A program made the translations under genes and the position numbers. The notes under the pieces were generated by a model. The model saw nothing but the letters and a program-made list of their open reading frames with translations. It ran no database searches and was not told the origin of the DNA. Positions 35,921 to 44,795 of a DNA stretch of 64,000 bases are shown here, piece by piece. Every line of letters begins with the position of its first letter. Within the stretch, counting starts at the first letter, position 1. The DNA is from Saprospiraceae bacterium (GTDB taxonomy: Bacteria; Bacteroidota; Bacteroidia; Chitinophagales; Saprospiraceae), in NCBI GenBank assembly GCA_016720635.1, contig JADKKF010000013.1:62001-126000 (forward strand), read 5' to 3'.

Positions 35921-36475
35921 GTAACATTTTTTTTATTTGTTCAATACCAATAATGTTTAACTTTCGATCATTCATAGCCGGAATCTCTTCAATATTTGGA
36001 TAAATAGCCTCAGCGATAGCTATGGAGTCCCATCTAAGAATATGGATTATAGGATAAGGAGATCTATGGACGAAATGTCGAATGTCGTCTTCGTCATCAA
36101 TTCCTTCAAATTCAAAATTTGGGTGAAAATATGCAAGCTGATAATTATCCTCCAATCCCATTTGTTCGAGCATATCTTCTATTAATACAGTTTCGTCCCA
36201 CATTGTCTGAAAATCATCCCAAAATCTGTAGGAAAAACCCACAATGTAGTTTCAATTTCATCAATATTCCCACTTTCGAGCAAACGAATTTCCTCTTGAA
36301 ATCTGGCTAACCAGTCATTTTTAGAACCATCAAAATAAGCGAACCTCACCTTGTAATTTTTGTATGGCTTAGAAGCAAATGGACATAGACCAAGCCCAAT
36401 GACAAAAGTTTCTAGCCATTTTCGCACTGATTCTAGTGCTCGGTCAGCTATATCTTTAGAGCCCAATTTTGACAT
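35907..36475 (-). pseudogene. DUF1415 family gene, split by a frameshift
   Basis: The N-terminal part from ATG 36475 (LETFVIGLGLCPFA, then ETTLWVFP) and the C-terminal part (MWDETVLIEDMLEQMGLE, YQLAYFHPNFEFEG, HRSPYPIIHILR) are two halves of one DUF1415 protein. They are joined by a -1 shift at an A5 run on the plus strand (36233-36237; T5 in the mRNA). One extra T gives an intact 189-residue protein of normal family length. DUF1415 function is unknown. It overlaps glgC by 20 bases and luxC-like by 14. A sequencing error is as likely as true inactivation. Confidence 0.82.
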
Positions 36476-37730
36476 TATGACCTATATGAGCATTCTTTTT
36501 TAACACAATAATTCCATCAACGATAGCATAATCTGGATGATCCATATTAGCCAAAGATGTACCACCTTTTATAGTAACATTATTGCCAATACGAACGTTT
36601 TTATCAACTATGACATTTTCAAGGTAGCAGTTCTCCCCTATTCCCAATGGAATATTCTGGTCTTTCTCCAAAACAATTTCTTTCCAAGATTGATAAAAAT
36701 CATTTCCCATAATGATGGCTCTTTTGATTACTGTTCCTTTACCAATTCTAGAACGAATTCCAATCACAGCTTTTTCTAACCTTTTGCCCAATAAAACGGA
36801 TCCATCGGCTACGATACACCCTTTTATTGTAGTTCCCATGATTTTAGTAGGAGCCAAACTTCTCTGTCTAGTATAAACAGGTTTTTTATCTTCGAATAAA
36901 TTAAATTTTGGAACAACATCCGTTAACTCCAAATTTGCCTCAAAAAAAGATCGGATATTTCCAATGTCTGTCCAATAACCGTTATATTGATAGGAAGCTA
37001 CCCTATAACTAGATTTTATGGCTGCGGGGATAATCCCCTTCCCAAAATCTGTGGCAGCTGGATTCTCTTGAAATAATTCGTAAAGAGCCTTTTTATTGAA
37101 AATGTAAATCCCCATACTGGCTAGATACTCTTTGCCCTTTTTGCGATTGATGGGGTCAACAGCAGATTTCCATTGTGGCAATAAATCCTTAGCTGGTTTT
37201 TCGATAAAAGTATCAATCATCCCATCCTTTCTAACCTTCATGATGCCGAACTCTGGTGCGTCTCGAGCATCAACGGGAATGGTTGCTATAGTCAAATCAG
37301 CATTTTTCGCAATATGCTCGCTTACCATTTTTTCGAAATCCATTTGGTATAATTGATCCCCACTCAGAATCAAAATATAGTCAAAATCATGAGTTGGAAA
37401 ATGGATCATGCTTTGCTTTACGGCATCTGCAGTCCCTTGAAACCAAGAATCGTTGCCAGGAGTTTGTTCGGCAGCCAAAATATCGACAAAACCGTGTCCA
37501 AAGTGGTCAAAATGATAGGTATTTTTAATATGCCGATTCAACGAAGCAGAATTAAATTGTGTTAGAACAAAAATTCTTTTAACACCTGAATTCAGGCAAT
37601 TAGAAATTGGAATATCAATTAAACGATATTTACCAGCTACAGGAACCGCTGGTTTAGAACGATGAGAGGTCAATGGTTGCAATCGCGTACCTGCACCTCC
37701 TCCTAATATCAAACAGATCATTTTTATCAT
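36456..37730 (-). CDS. glgC: Glucose-1-phosphate adenylyltransferase
   Basis: 424 residues, full length. Motifs are GGGAGTRLQPLTSHRSKPAV (N-terminal nucleotide motif), IDIPISNCLNSG, YWTDIGNI and a C-terminal left-handed beta-helix with hexapeptide repeats (NVIVDKNVRIGNNVTI). It makes ADP-glucose for glycogen. No glgA, glgB or glgP gene is in the window. It is the first gene of a tight minus-strand trio with DUF1415 and luxC-like. Confidence 0.95.
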   Translation of the reverse strand: MIKMICLILGGGAGTRLQPLTSHRSKPAVPVAGKYRLIDIPISNCLNSGVKRIFVLTQFNSASLNRHIKNTYHFDHFGHGFVDILAAEQTPGNDSWFQGTADAVKQSMIHFPTHDFDYILILSGDQLYQMDFEKMVSEHIAKNADLTIATIPVDARDAPEFGIMKVRKDGMIDTFIEKPAKDLLPQWKSAVDPINRKKGKEYLASMGIYIFNKKALYELFQENPAATDFGKGIIPAAIKSSYRVASYQYNGYWTDIGNIRSFFEANLELTDVVPKFNLFEDKKPVYTRQRSLAPTKIMGTTIKGCIVADGSVLLGKRLEKAVIGIRSRIGKGTVIKRAIIMGNDFYQSWKEIVLEKDQNIPLGIGENCYLENVIVDKNVRIGNNVTIKGGTSLANMDHPDYAIVDGIIVLKKNAHIGHNVKIGL

Positions 37731-37754
37731 TGGACAAACATTGATTTTCGAAAA

Positions 37755-38228
37755 TTAATAAGAAATTTTATCAGATTTATTTTGCCATTCTTTGAATACT
37801 TCCCAAGCCTCCTCACATGGAATATGGATGGTAGGAATACTTCTATCTTCGACAGCTTTTGGAATTTCATCATAAATAAAACTATCATCAAATCCAATAG
37901 CAGCAGCATTATCACGAGTATTGGCGTAATAAATAGCCTTTGGCCTTGCCCAATAAATGGCTCCTAGACACATCGGACACGGCTCACAGGAAGTGTACAC
38001 GATGCAATCATCAAGTTGAAAGTTTTTCAAAAAGCCGCAAGCGTCTCGAATAGCCACTACTTCTGCATGTGCAGTCGGATCCATAGTGGAGGTAACCTGA
38101 TTCCATCCTCTACCGACTACTTGGCCGTTTTTGACAATAATGGCTCCAAAGGGTCCACCTTTACCCATCTTAAACCCCTGCTCTGAAATCCTAATTGCTT
38201 CCAGTAGCCATTTTTTATGTTCTTCCAT
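37755..38228 (-). CDS. guaD: Guanine deaminase (GuaD type, cytidine deaminase fold)
   Basis: 157 residues. Zinc motifs are HAEVVAIRDACG (His54, catalytic Glu56) and CEPCPMC (Cys84, Cys87). The C-terminal part (YWARPKAIYYANTRDNAAAIGFDDSFIYDEI, in part) closely follows Bacillus-type GuaD. It hydrolyses guanine to xanthine. tRNA adenosine deaminase (TadA) is less likely because of the C-terminal pattern. Spaced 24 bases before glgC on the same strand, possibly transcribed together. Confidence 0.9.
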   Translation of the reverse strand: MEEHKKWLLEAIRISEQGFKMGKGGPFGAIIVKNGQVVGRGWNQVTSTMDPTAHAEVVAIRDACGFLKNFQLDDCIVYTSCEPCPMCLGAIYWARPKAIYYANTRDNAAAIGFDDSFIYDEIPKAVEDRSIPTIHIPCEEAWEVFKEWQNKSDKISY

Positions 38229-38310
38229 CCAATTTTTATCCTAAAAGTTTTGTAATATAAAACACTGTTTATTAAATAACCCACTAGGAATTATTAATAT
38301 ATAATAAAAT

Positions 38311-38341
38311 TTTGTAATATGCGAAACTAATTTTATTTTTG
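38311..38341 (+). promoter_or_regulatory. Bacteroidota-type promoter for exbB-exbD-tonB
   Basis: TTTG (38311-38314), a 19-base spacer and TATTTTTG (38334-38341) exactly fit the TTTG-N19-TAnnTTTG consensus. The start point would be about 38348, leaving a leader of about 80 bases before exbB. Confidence 0.7.
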
Positions 38342-38430
38342 CGAAAATATAATATTTTAACTTATAAAGATAATATTTTAAAGTAAAAAAACATTTAGTA
38401 ATATCACATTTTAAATATTAAACAATTTTT

Positions 38431-39129
38431 ATGATTTTAGACTGGATTATTTTACAAATAACACAAGCACCTGATATCAGTGCTGCTGCGGGTACGGCTG
38501 CGGTAAAATCCCTTTCTTTATTGGATTTAATCAAGAAAGGTGGATTTATTATGATACCCATTGGTATATTGTCGATAGCTAGTGTATATCTTTTTATCGA
38601 ACGATATTCCTACATAAAAAAAGCCTCCACCGTTGATCCACATTTTGTAAACAGCATCAATGAAATGCTAGAAAAAGGAAATGTCAATGGTGCGCAGACT
38701 CTCTGTAAATCATCGAAATATCCATTGGCTAGAGTCCTAGAAAGAGGTCTTAACAGGATTGGATCGCCTATACATGATATAGAAAGGTCTATGGAAAATG
38801 TGGTAAATGTGGAAGTCGGACAAATGGAAAAGTACTTAAACATTTTGGCAGCCATCGCAGCGATTGCACCAATGTTTGGGTTCTTAGGGACTGTATTTGG
38901 TATGATTACGACCTTTTACAATATATCTCAAACAGCAAATATCAGTATTGATACAATAGCTGGTGGTATATACCAAAAAATGGTATCTTCTGCCGCTGGT
39001 TTGGTTGTTGGTATTATTGCACATATGTTTTTCACTTATTTGAATTCTATGATTGATAGATTTGTCAATTCGATAGAGGTAACTGCGATAGATTTTATGG
39101 ACGTTTTACACAAACCAGCTAAGTTATGA
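38431..39129 (+). CDS. exbB: ExbB/TolQ-type proton channel
   Basis: 232 residues, MotA/TolQ/ExbB fold with three membrane helices (about 33-53, 138-160, 185-207). The signature GFLGTVFGMI (about 150-159) and the C-terminal AAGLVVGIIAHMFF helix are typical. It forms the proton channel of the TonB motor with the ExbD protein encoded downstream (4-base overlap). A short N-terminal alanine-rich segment precedes the first helix. Confidence 0.93.
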   Translation: MILDWIILQITQAPDISAAAGTAAVKSLSLLDLIKKGGFIMIPIGILSIASVYLFIERYSYIKKASTVDPHFVNSINEMLEKGNVNGAQTLCKSSKYPLARVLERGLNRIGSPIHDIERSMENVVNVEVGQMEKYLNILAAIAAIAPMFGFLGTVFGMITTFYNISQTANISIDTIAGGIYQKMVSSAAGLVVGIIAHMFFTYLNSMIDRFVNSIEVTAIDFMDVLHKPAKL

Positions 39130-39527
39130 AATTGACCCGAAGAAAAAGGCATGGGTCCGTCGTTGAGGCTTCAGCCTTGTCAGATATCTTATTTTTCTTA
39201 TTGCTTTTTTTCCTAATGATGTCCACATTGGCTAGTCCTAGTGCTATCAAATTGCTATTGCCAAAGGCAAAAACGGGGCAAAATATTTCTAAGAATATCA
39301 TCGGACTTGGAATAGATGAAAATCTTGTTTATTATATTGAGGATAAGCCCGTAAGTGTGGAAAATTTGAAATCTTTACTGGAAAAAGAAAGTTTGAAAGC
39401 TGAGCAACCGACCATAGTTGTTCGCGCCCATAAATCCATTCCAGTAGAAGAATTGATAAAAGTTATCGATATAGTAAATCAATTAAAGCTTCCAATGGTT
39501 ATAGCAACAGAGAAAATCAAACAGTAG
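39126..39527 (+). CDS. exbD: ExbD/TolR-type protein
   Basis: 133 residues: one membrane helix (about 19-38) with the proton-path aspartate in ALSDILFF (Asp20), and a periplasmic domain with LLPKAKTG and VRAHKSIPVEELIKVIDI. It pairs with ExbB. The ATG overlaps the exbB stop. Confidence 0.93.
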   Translation: MKLTRRKRHGSVVEASALSDILFFLLLFFLMMSTLASPSAIKLLLPKAKTGQNISKNIIGLGIDENLVYYIEDKPVSVENLKSLLEKESLKAEQPTIVVRAHKSIPVEELIKVIDIVNQLKLPMVIATEKIKQ

Positions 39528-39560
39528 TTATTTCTAATTCATCATTGATAGTAGTAAGAT

Positions 39561-40652
39561 ATGCGCACGATTAGATATTTTAGAGAAGAAGAAAAAGGAA
39601 ATAGGCCAAAAGCTCTTATTGGAGCTATTTTGTTGCATGCCCTTTTTTTATTAGGTGCATTGTTCTTCATCATGGTAAAGCTTGATCCACCACCTATCGA
39701 AGAAGGAATCGAGGTTGCACTTGGTTTTCCAGACGAAGGTATGGGCAATGGTAGGCCAATCGGTACTCCTGATGGTCCGAACCAACCAAATCCTACCAAT
39801 GATCCTCCACCGCCACCTTCTCCTAGCAATGATGATAATAATCCAAATGTTAAAGATATTGGAAAGGATAAAATAGAGACCGATCCTCCGAAAAAGTCCC
39901 CACCACCAAAAAAAGTCGAGGACAAATCAAAGGCTAAAGAGGATATCTTGACGCAAGACAAAGAAGATGCCATAGAGTTGAAAAAGAAAAAAGACGCCGA
40001 AAAGAAAAAAGTCGAAGAGGAAAATAGAGCCAAAGCTTCCGAAGCTGCGGCCAAAAAGAAACAGTACGAAGAAGAATTAAGCAAAAAAAAGGCAGCCGAG
40101 GATGCAGAGCGAAGACGAGTCGATGAAGAGCGAAGGCGCAAAGCTGCAGAAGCAAAAGCAGAAGCCGATCGTCAAGCGGCAGAGGCTGCAAAGAAAGCTG
40201 CTGCTAAAGCCAAGTATGGTGGTGCTTTTGGTGGTGGCAAGACAGGTGGGACTGGTACAACTGGTGGTGGTGGCCAGGGTGAAGGAGGTACTGGTAGAGG
40301 TAACACGGGAAAGCCAGGTAATCAAGGAGATCCCAATGGAAACCCTGACAGCGATAATTTGAGTGGCATACGAAGAGGAAGTGGAAGAGTCGGTGGAAAT
40401 CTCTCAGGAAGAAAGGTATTGAGCCAACCTATGATTAGTGATGATTCACAGGAAACTGGGAATGTCGTAGTAAAAGTTTGTGTGGACAAAACTGGTCATG
40501 TCGTTTCTGCCATTTATACTCAAAACGGATCAACAACATCAGATCCCAATCTTAAAGCAAAGGCCATAGCAGCGGCAAAAAAGTTTAAATTTGACCAAGG
40601 TGAATTGGAGGAACAATGTGGGACCATCACCATAGAATTTAAGGTAAGGTAA
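39561..40652 (+). CDS. tonB: TonB-family energy transducer with TolA-like charged helix and glycine-rich linker
   Basis: 363 residues. Parts in order: a cytoplasmic N-terminus; one membrane helix (about 17-38); a proline-rich stretch (NPTNDPPPPPSPSND); a long Lys/Glu/Ala-rich coiled-coil (about 110-218) like TolA; a Gly/Thr/Asn linker (about 220-268); and a C-terminal TonB-like domain (KVCVDKTGHVVSAIYTQNG, KAKAIAAAKKFKF, in part). It transmits the ExbBD energy to outer-membrane receptors. The third gene of the operon, 33 bases after exbD. A long open frame on the opposite strand is a codon shadow. Confidence 0.88.
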   Translation: MRTIRYFREEEKGNRPKALIGAILLHALFLLGALFFIMVKLDPPPIEEGIEVALGFPDEGMGNGRPIGTPDGPNQPNPTNDPPPPPSPSNDDNNPNVKDIGKDKIETDPPKKSPPPKKVEDKSKAKEDILTQDKEDAIELKKKKDAEKKKVEEENRAKASEAAAKKKQYEEELSKKKAAEDAERRRVDEERRRKAAEAKAEADRQAAEAAKKAAAKAKYGGAFGGGKTGGTGTTGGGGQGEGGTGRGNTGKPGNQGDPNGNPDSDNLSGIRRGSGRVGGNLSGRKVLSQPMISDDSQETGNVVVKVCVDKTGHVVSAIYTQNGSTTSDPNLKAKAIAAAKKFKFDQGELEEQCGTITIEFKVR

Positions 40653-40663
40653 TTCCTTTTTAA

Positions 40664-41470
40664 TTACTGCCAAAGTCCTAATTGCAAAGGCTTCCATTTT
40701 TTAGGAATAAGGGTATAATCATTGGGTACAATGTCTTTTTTGTCTGGAAATACAATTCCCCAAAAGTAAAAGTCCATCATTAGAGCACCAACAAATTTCT
40801 GTTTGAGCTCTTGCCAAGCTTCCTTCATACCTTCAGACCAATATATATCATCATAGATAATAACACCCTCCGGGTTCAATAAAGGCAGCAAACGTTGGGT
40901 ATATTCCAAGGTTGGAATCTTAGCATGATGACCATCTATATATATCAGATCATAAGTAATCGAACTTTTCACTAAATCTGTAATTACATCATTGAATTGC
41001 CCGCTCCTAGCATCTATGTTTAAATGAAGTTGGTCGAATAATTCAATTGCTTTTTTTGAAATATTGGGGTCGCCTTCTATGGTGGTTACTTGGACATGAG
41101 GATTCCCTTGAGCCAAATAAGCCGCTGTAATACCAAGTGAAGTTCCTAATTCTAACACACGATTTATTTTCTGTGCGCGAACAAGATGATATAACCAAAG
41201 GCATTGGAAAGGAGGCGAAACCGCATATTGTGCAATATTCCTTATTGATTTTTTGGTCGAACTAGGCCCCTTAGAACCAGCTCCGAAATCAACAACTTCG
41301 ATTTTTTCATTAGATTTTAAGAATTTTTGTCGTTTTTCTTCGATCAATTTTAAGGGTTGGCTATGACTAGGATTATCAATCACATTTTGCAAAAAATTGA
41401 AGACAAATTCAGAATGAACTTGGTGTGTCGTTTTGGCCCTCCAATAGTATTTCAAAAAATCAAGCACCAT
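40664..41470 (-). CDS. Class I SAM-dependent methyltransferase (O-methyltransferase-like)
   Basis: 268 residues. The SAM loop is VLELGTSLGITAAYLA (about 115-130), then TIEGDPNISKKA and DLIYIDGHHAKIPT, of the Methyltransf_24/O-methyltransferase type. The N-terminal 100 residues carry VVDFGAGSKG, a second loop-like motif. Substrate unknown. Convergent with tonB, 11 bases apart. Confidence 0.85.
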   Translation of the reverse strand: MVLDFLKYYWRAKTTHQVHSEFVFNFLQNVIDNPSHSQPLKLIEEKRQKFLKSNEKIEVVDFGAGSKGPSSTKKSIRNIAQYAVSPPFQCLWLYHLVRAQKINRVLELGTSLGITAAYLAQGNPHVQVTTIEGDPNISKKAIELFDQLHLNIDARSGQFNDVITDLVKSSITYDLIYIDGHHAKIPTLEYTQRLLPLLNPEGVIIYDDIYWSEGMKEAWQELKQKFVGALMMDFYFWGIVFPDKKDIVPNDYTLIPKKWKPLQLGLWQ

Positions 41471-41609
41471 TCAGCAGTCTTATTTAGAATATAATTTATA
41501 TAGATAGTTTGCAAACTATGTGAAACTTTAATTTAAAGATATTCTTTAGAATAATCTGAAACTTGGCATATCTATAGGTATATTGAGAAATATTTAAATA
41601 AAAACATAC

Positions 41610-42020
41610 CTAAATCCTTGTGCTCGCAAAAACCCTTTTAATGCTATATTTTCCGGTTCCGTGAAGAATCACAAAAATCAAGCCACCAATGATGCCGAAA
41701 TTTTTCATAAAATGAATGGATTGTATCCTCATGTGTTCAATGTCAGAATTCCAAAAAGCATAAACCAACAAGGTGTAAGGAATCCAATATATCATAAGCA
41801 AAGTCGCACCAAGTCCAGCACGATAACCAATCAAAACCATCAAACCACCTACAATCAAAAAAGCAATGCCTACATACATCAACATATCTTGCTGCCAGGT
41901 AAGGCCATATTTTGCCATATAAGTCTTAGTTGACTTAAAAAAAGCCACAGAATCGTACGCTTCGTACAGAAAATATGCTGACAAGAAAATTCTCGCCAAT
42001 AAATCAAAAAAGTCCCTCAT
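41610..42020 (-). CDS. DoxX-family membrane protein
   Basis: 136 residues with four membrane helices. The first begins DLLARIFLSAYFLYEAYDS; later segments include GLMVLIGYRAGLGATLLM and MRIQSIHFMKNFGIIGGLIFV, which fit DoxX. DoxX proteins have been linked to quinone and thiol redox in the membrane, but the role of most is unsettled. It stands between methyltransferase and subtilase genes on the same strand, 17 bases after the subtilase gene's stop, so it is unlikely to be in operon with the methyltransferase (139-base gap). Confidence 0.85.
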   Translation of the reverse strand: MRDFFDLLARIFLSAYFLYEAYDSVAFFKSTKTYMAKYGLTWQQDMLMYVGIAFLIVGGLMVLIGYRAGLGATLLMIYWIPYTLLVYAFWNSDIEHMRIQSIHFMKNFGIIGGLIFVILHGTGKYSIKRVFASTRI

Positions 42021-42037
42021 GATTAGTAATCCTCTGG

Positions 42038-44464
42038 TTAGTATTTAATCAATTTCTTGAGGATTCGCTTATCTTGAGATTCAATTATTAAAAAATATAC
42101 ACCTTGGTTCTGGAGTTCAAACTCAGTCCCTATATTAATGGTAGAATTTTGGTGACTACTTGAAGAATTCATTGATTTTGAAAAAATCAATTGTCCATGT
42201 ACATTAATACATTTTATCTTAAAATCTTGTCCTCCAAATGGATCCTGCATGAATTGTAGATTCACTTTATCGGAAAATGGATTTGGATAAACTGCAAGTA
42301 TATCGTCGGGTAAAATAGAAACCGTAGAAACAGGACAACCTGTGCCCGTCGTCTTAAAGACCAGGGTCGAGGTATATGCACTGGTATCAAAGGCACAAAT
42401 GGTTTTTACTTGAAATTCATATTCTGTACATTCACTCAGGCCTGAGATATTAAAGGATTGAGTCGTATCAGCCTTATCCATCCACATTGAAGTTCCTTTT
42501 TTCTTATATCTATACAGATATGCAATGCCATCCATGATCGATGTCCATCGCAAAGTTGCACTCGCAGGAGTAAGATTTGTAACTTGAATTGAATCGGCAG
42601 TTGGACAAATTCTTTCTAGCAACTCGATGCACAAATCTGCTACTCCTCCAGTCGTAAACGTATCGCAAGGATAGGGAGCTATGCTATCAAGTGAAGTAAA
42701 TGGTTTTATGCTCATTCTCATCCTCGCTGTGCCTCCATTTATATTCCATGGAATATTCAAAGTGCCTGTTACTTTGCTAGTATTTTGAACTACTCTGCCT
42801 ACTGATTTTTCAACATTGGGATCAAATACGCCATCTCGATTCAAGTCTGTCCAAATATAGACATGTCTTTTTCCTATAGTATCAATCGTTTTAGGTAATA
42901 AAATTTGATAATTATAATTCATCGCTTCTTTGAGCGAAGTCGTGAATTGAGATTTTAAAGCATATCCCGAAGTATCGGATCTGAATACCACACCTGAACT
43001 ATTGATGTTAAAACTGTCCAAAACGCTTTTCAAACTATTGCCTTTAGAGAGACAATTTGCTTTACAATCTCCTGTATAGGCTAATGCTGCTTGCATGGCT
43101 CCAAAGAGATTTAATCGACCACCTGAAACACAATCTGACAAAAGATTAACTTTTTTATCCACAGATTCCAATATCATCTTTTTTACTAGCAAAGAAGCTG
43201 CTGCTGGATCCTGCTTAGCTAGAGTAATTAGCCCTAGACTTGGCACTGAGTACATCAAGCCAACAGCACCAACCACCAAAGGGGTAGAAAATGAAGTACC
43301 TGAAGTTTGAAAATATTGATTATTTTGATGTAGTGTATAAACATCCTCACCCGGGGCCGCTAAATCCACGTTTTTTATACCATAACCAGAAAATGTCCTC
43401 TCGTCATCCCAATTAGATGCTGTAACAGCCACCAAGTGTTCACTACTGCAAAGGGAAGGTATATCGCCTACTACATCTACATTAACATCATTGTTAGCAG
43501 TAGCCCCTATATTTAGGATTCCTACTTCTCCCAGTGCATTATAGTAACCGCACCATATCGGCACATCGTTTTCAAACATTTCATCTAAACCAAAGGATGA
43601 ATTGGTAGCCACAATAAATGCACCTTTTGCGCCATTGGTTTGATTATACAACAAACGCAGTTTTCGAGCATATTCATAAGCTTCAATGATTTCAGATTCT
43701 GTATCTGATAATTCTTTTATGGTTATGATTTTTATATTCCAGTTTACACCTGTCATCCCCGTGGAATTATTACCTTGTGCGCCGATCAATGCATTGATGT
43801 TCAATCCGTGATCTATTCCTGATGTTATTTGAACAGAACCATTGTTGAGGTCGGTATTGTACCCATAATAGTCATCCTTATATCCATTCAGATCATCGTC
43901 AATATTATTGTTTGGAATTTCACCACGATTTATCCATAAAGTGCTTTTCAAATCATAGTGATTTAGATCTGTGCCTGTATCTATTACCGCCACAACGATG
44001 GTGTCACCAAGAGCCGTAAGTCCACCCGTAGAAATATCCCATGCGAGTTCGGCATCAATATCTGCATCCACGGTTGAGCCGGTTTCTTGACCAATATTTC
44101 GCAAATGCCACATTCTATTCCATCGAGAATCATTGGGTATCCTATCTCTTTTTTTAGCGATATGATTAAACTGGGCAGCTAAAATCGAATTATTATTCCT
44201 CAATGCGGCTAAATACTCATATTCATTGGTAATTGCGTAGTCGATAGTTACTTTATGAATATTCAAGTCAGCTGCGATTGTTTCTAAATTAAATGCTACC
44301 AAATTCCCTTGATAATCAGTTAAATAAGGTAAAATTTCATTTGGAGACACCTCTTTATCAAATTGGACTAAAAACTCGCCTAGTTTGTGGTTAAGCAATT
44401 GTGCTCTAGAATCTGACCCAAGAGCAAAAAACAATATAGCTAAAATTACAATCTTTTTTATCAT
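42038..44464 (-). CDS. T9SS-exported subtilisin-like (S8) protease
   Basis: 808 residues with a signal peptide (about 1-22). The S8 catalytic triad is visible: Asp162 in VVAVIDTGTDL, His219 in SGIDHGLNINALIGA and Ser391 in SGTSFSTPLVVGA. After the catalytic domain (about 130-470) come a GEVED/FN3-like pair (ICPTADSIQVTNLTPASATL region, about 625-710) and a T9SS type A sorting domain (VYPNPFSDKVNLQF to GVYFLIIESQ). Secreted serine protease; substrate unknown. Standalone. Confidence 0.92.
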   Translation of the reverse strand: MIKKIVILAILFFALGSDSRAQLLNHKLGEFLVQFDKEVSPNEILPYLTDYQGNLVAFNLETIAADLNIHKVTIDYAITNEYEYLAALRNNNSILAAQFNHIAKKRDRIPNDSRWNRMWHLRNIGQETGSTVDADIDAELAWDISTGGLTALGDTIVVAVIDTGTDLNHYDLKSTLWINRGEIPNNNIDDDLNGYKDDYYGYNTDLNNGSVQITSGIDHGLNINALIGAQGNNSTGMTGVNWNIKIITIKELSDTESEIIEAYEYARKLRLLYNQTNGAKGAFIVATNSSFGLDEMFENDVPIWCGYYNALGEVGILNIGATANNDVNVDVVGDIPSLCSSEHLVAVTASNWDDERTFSGYGIKNVDLAAPGEDVYTLHQNNQYFQTSGTSFSTPLVVGAVGLMYSVPSLGLITLAKQDPAAASLLVKKMILESVDKKVNLLSDCVSGGRLNLFGAMQAALAYTGDCKANCLSKGNSLKSVLDSFNINSSGVVFRSDTSGYALKSQFTTSLKEAMNYNYQILLPKTIDTIGKRHVYIWTDLNRDGVFDPNVEKSVGRVVQNTSKVTGTLNIPWNINGGTARMRMSIKPFTSLDSIAPYPCDTFTTGGVADLCIELLERICPTADSIQVTNLTPASATLRWTSIMDGIAYLYRYKKKGTSMWMDKADTTQSFNISGLSECTEYEFQVKTICAFDTSAYTSTLVFKTTGTGCPVSTVSILPDDILAVYPNPFSDKVNLQFMQDPFGGQDFKIKCINVHGQLIFSKSMNSSSSHQNSTINIGTEFELQNQGVYFLIIESQDKRILKKLIKY

Positions 44465-44795
44465 AAAAATAAAATAAATAAAATGAAAATACTTTGAATT
44501 TCCAATAAATCAATACAATAATTCGAAATAAATGAAAGTTTGTTTTTTGATTTAACTTTATATTAATGGATTATTAAGAACAAATGTAATAATAATTCAC
44601 TTACTTTGTGCATTAAAACAGTACAAATCCACAAAAAGAAACTAAAATTATCATACAACAATTTAATTAATTTTTGGCACCCATTCTTTTAAAAAATATT
44701 GAGATTTTCTTGAATTATACAATTGAATATGCTTTTAATTGGTTTTTCCCTTTGAATTGGTATTTCAATAAAGCATCTTTGCATTTAGTTGGGCT
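44465..44795. other. AT-rich divergent intergenic region between subtilase and PD40 genes
   Basis: 331 bases with no gene. Two near matches to the -7 box on the plus strand are seen: TTACTTTG at 44601-44608 and CATCTTTG at 44774-44781, each one base off. The second would place the start point about 44788, only a few bases before the GTG start of the PD40 gene, implying a nearly leaderless mRNA. No strong hairpin or repeat is seen. Confidence 0.35.

Noticed and set aside
39542..40141. A 199-codon open frame on the minus strand opposite tonB
   Set aside because: Its Ser/Leu/Phe-rich product mirrors the Lys/Glu/Pro-rich codons of the plus-strand tonB helix, so it is a codon shadow.
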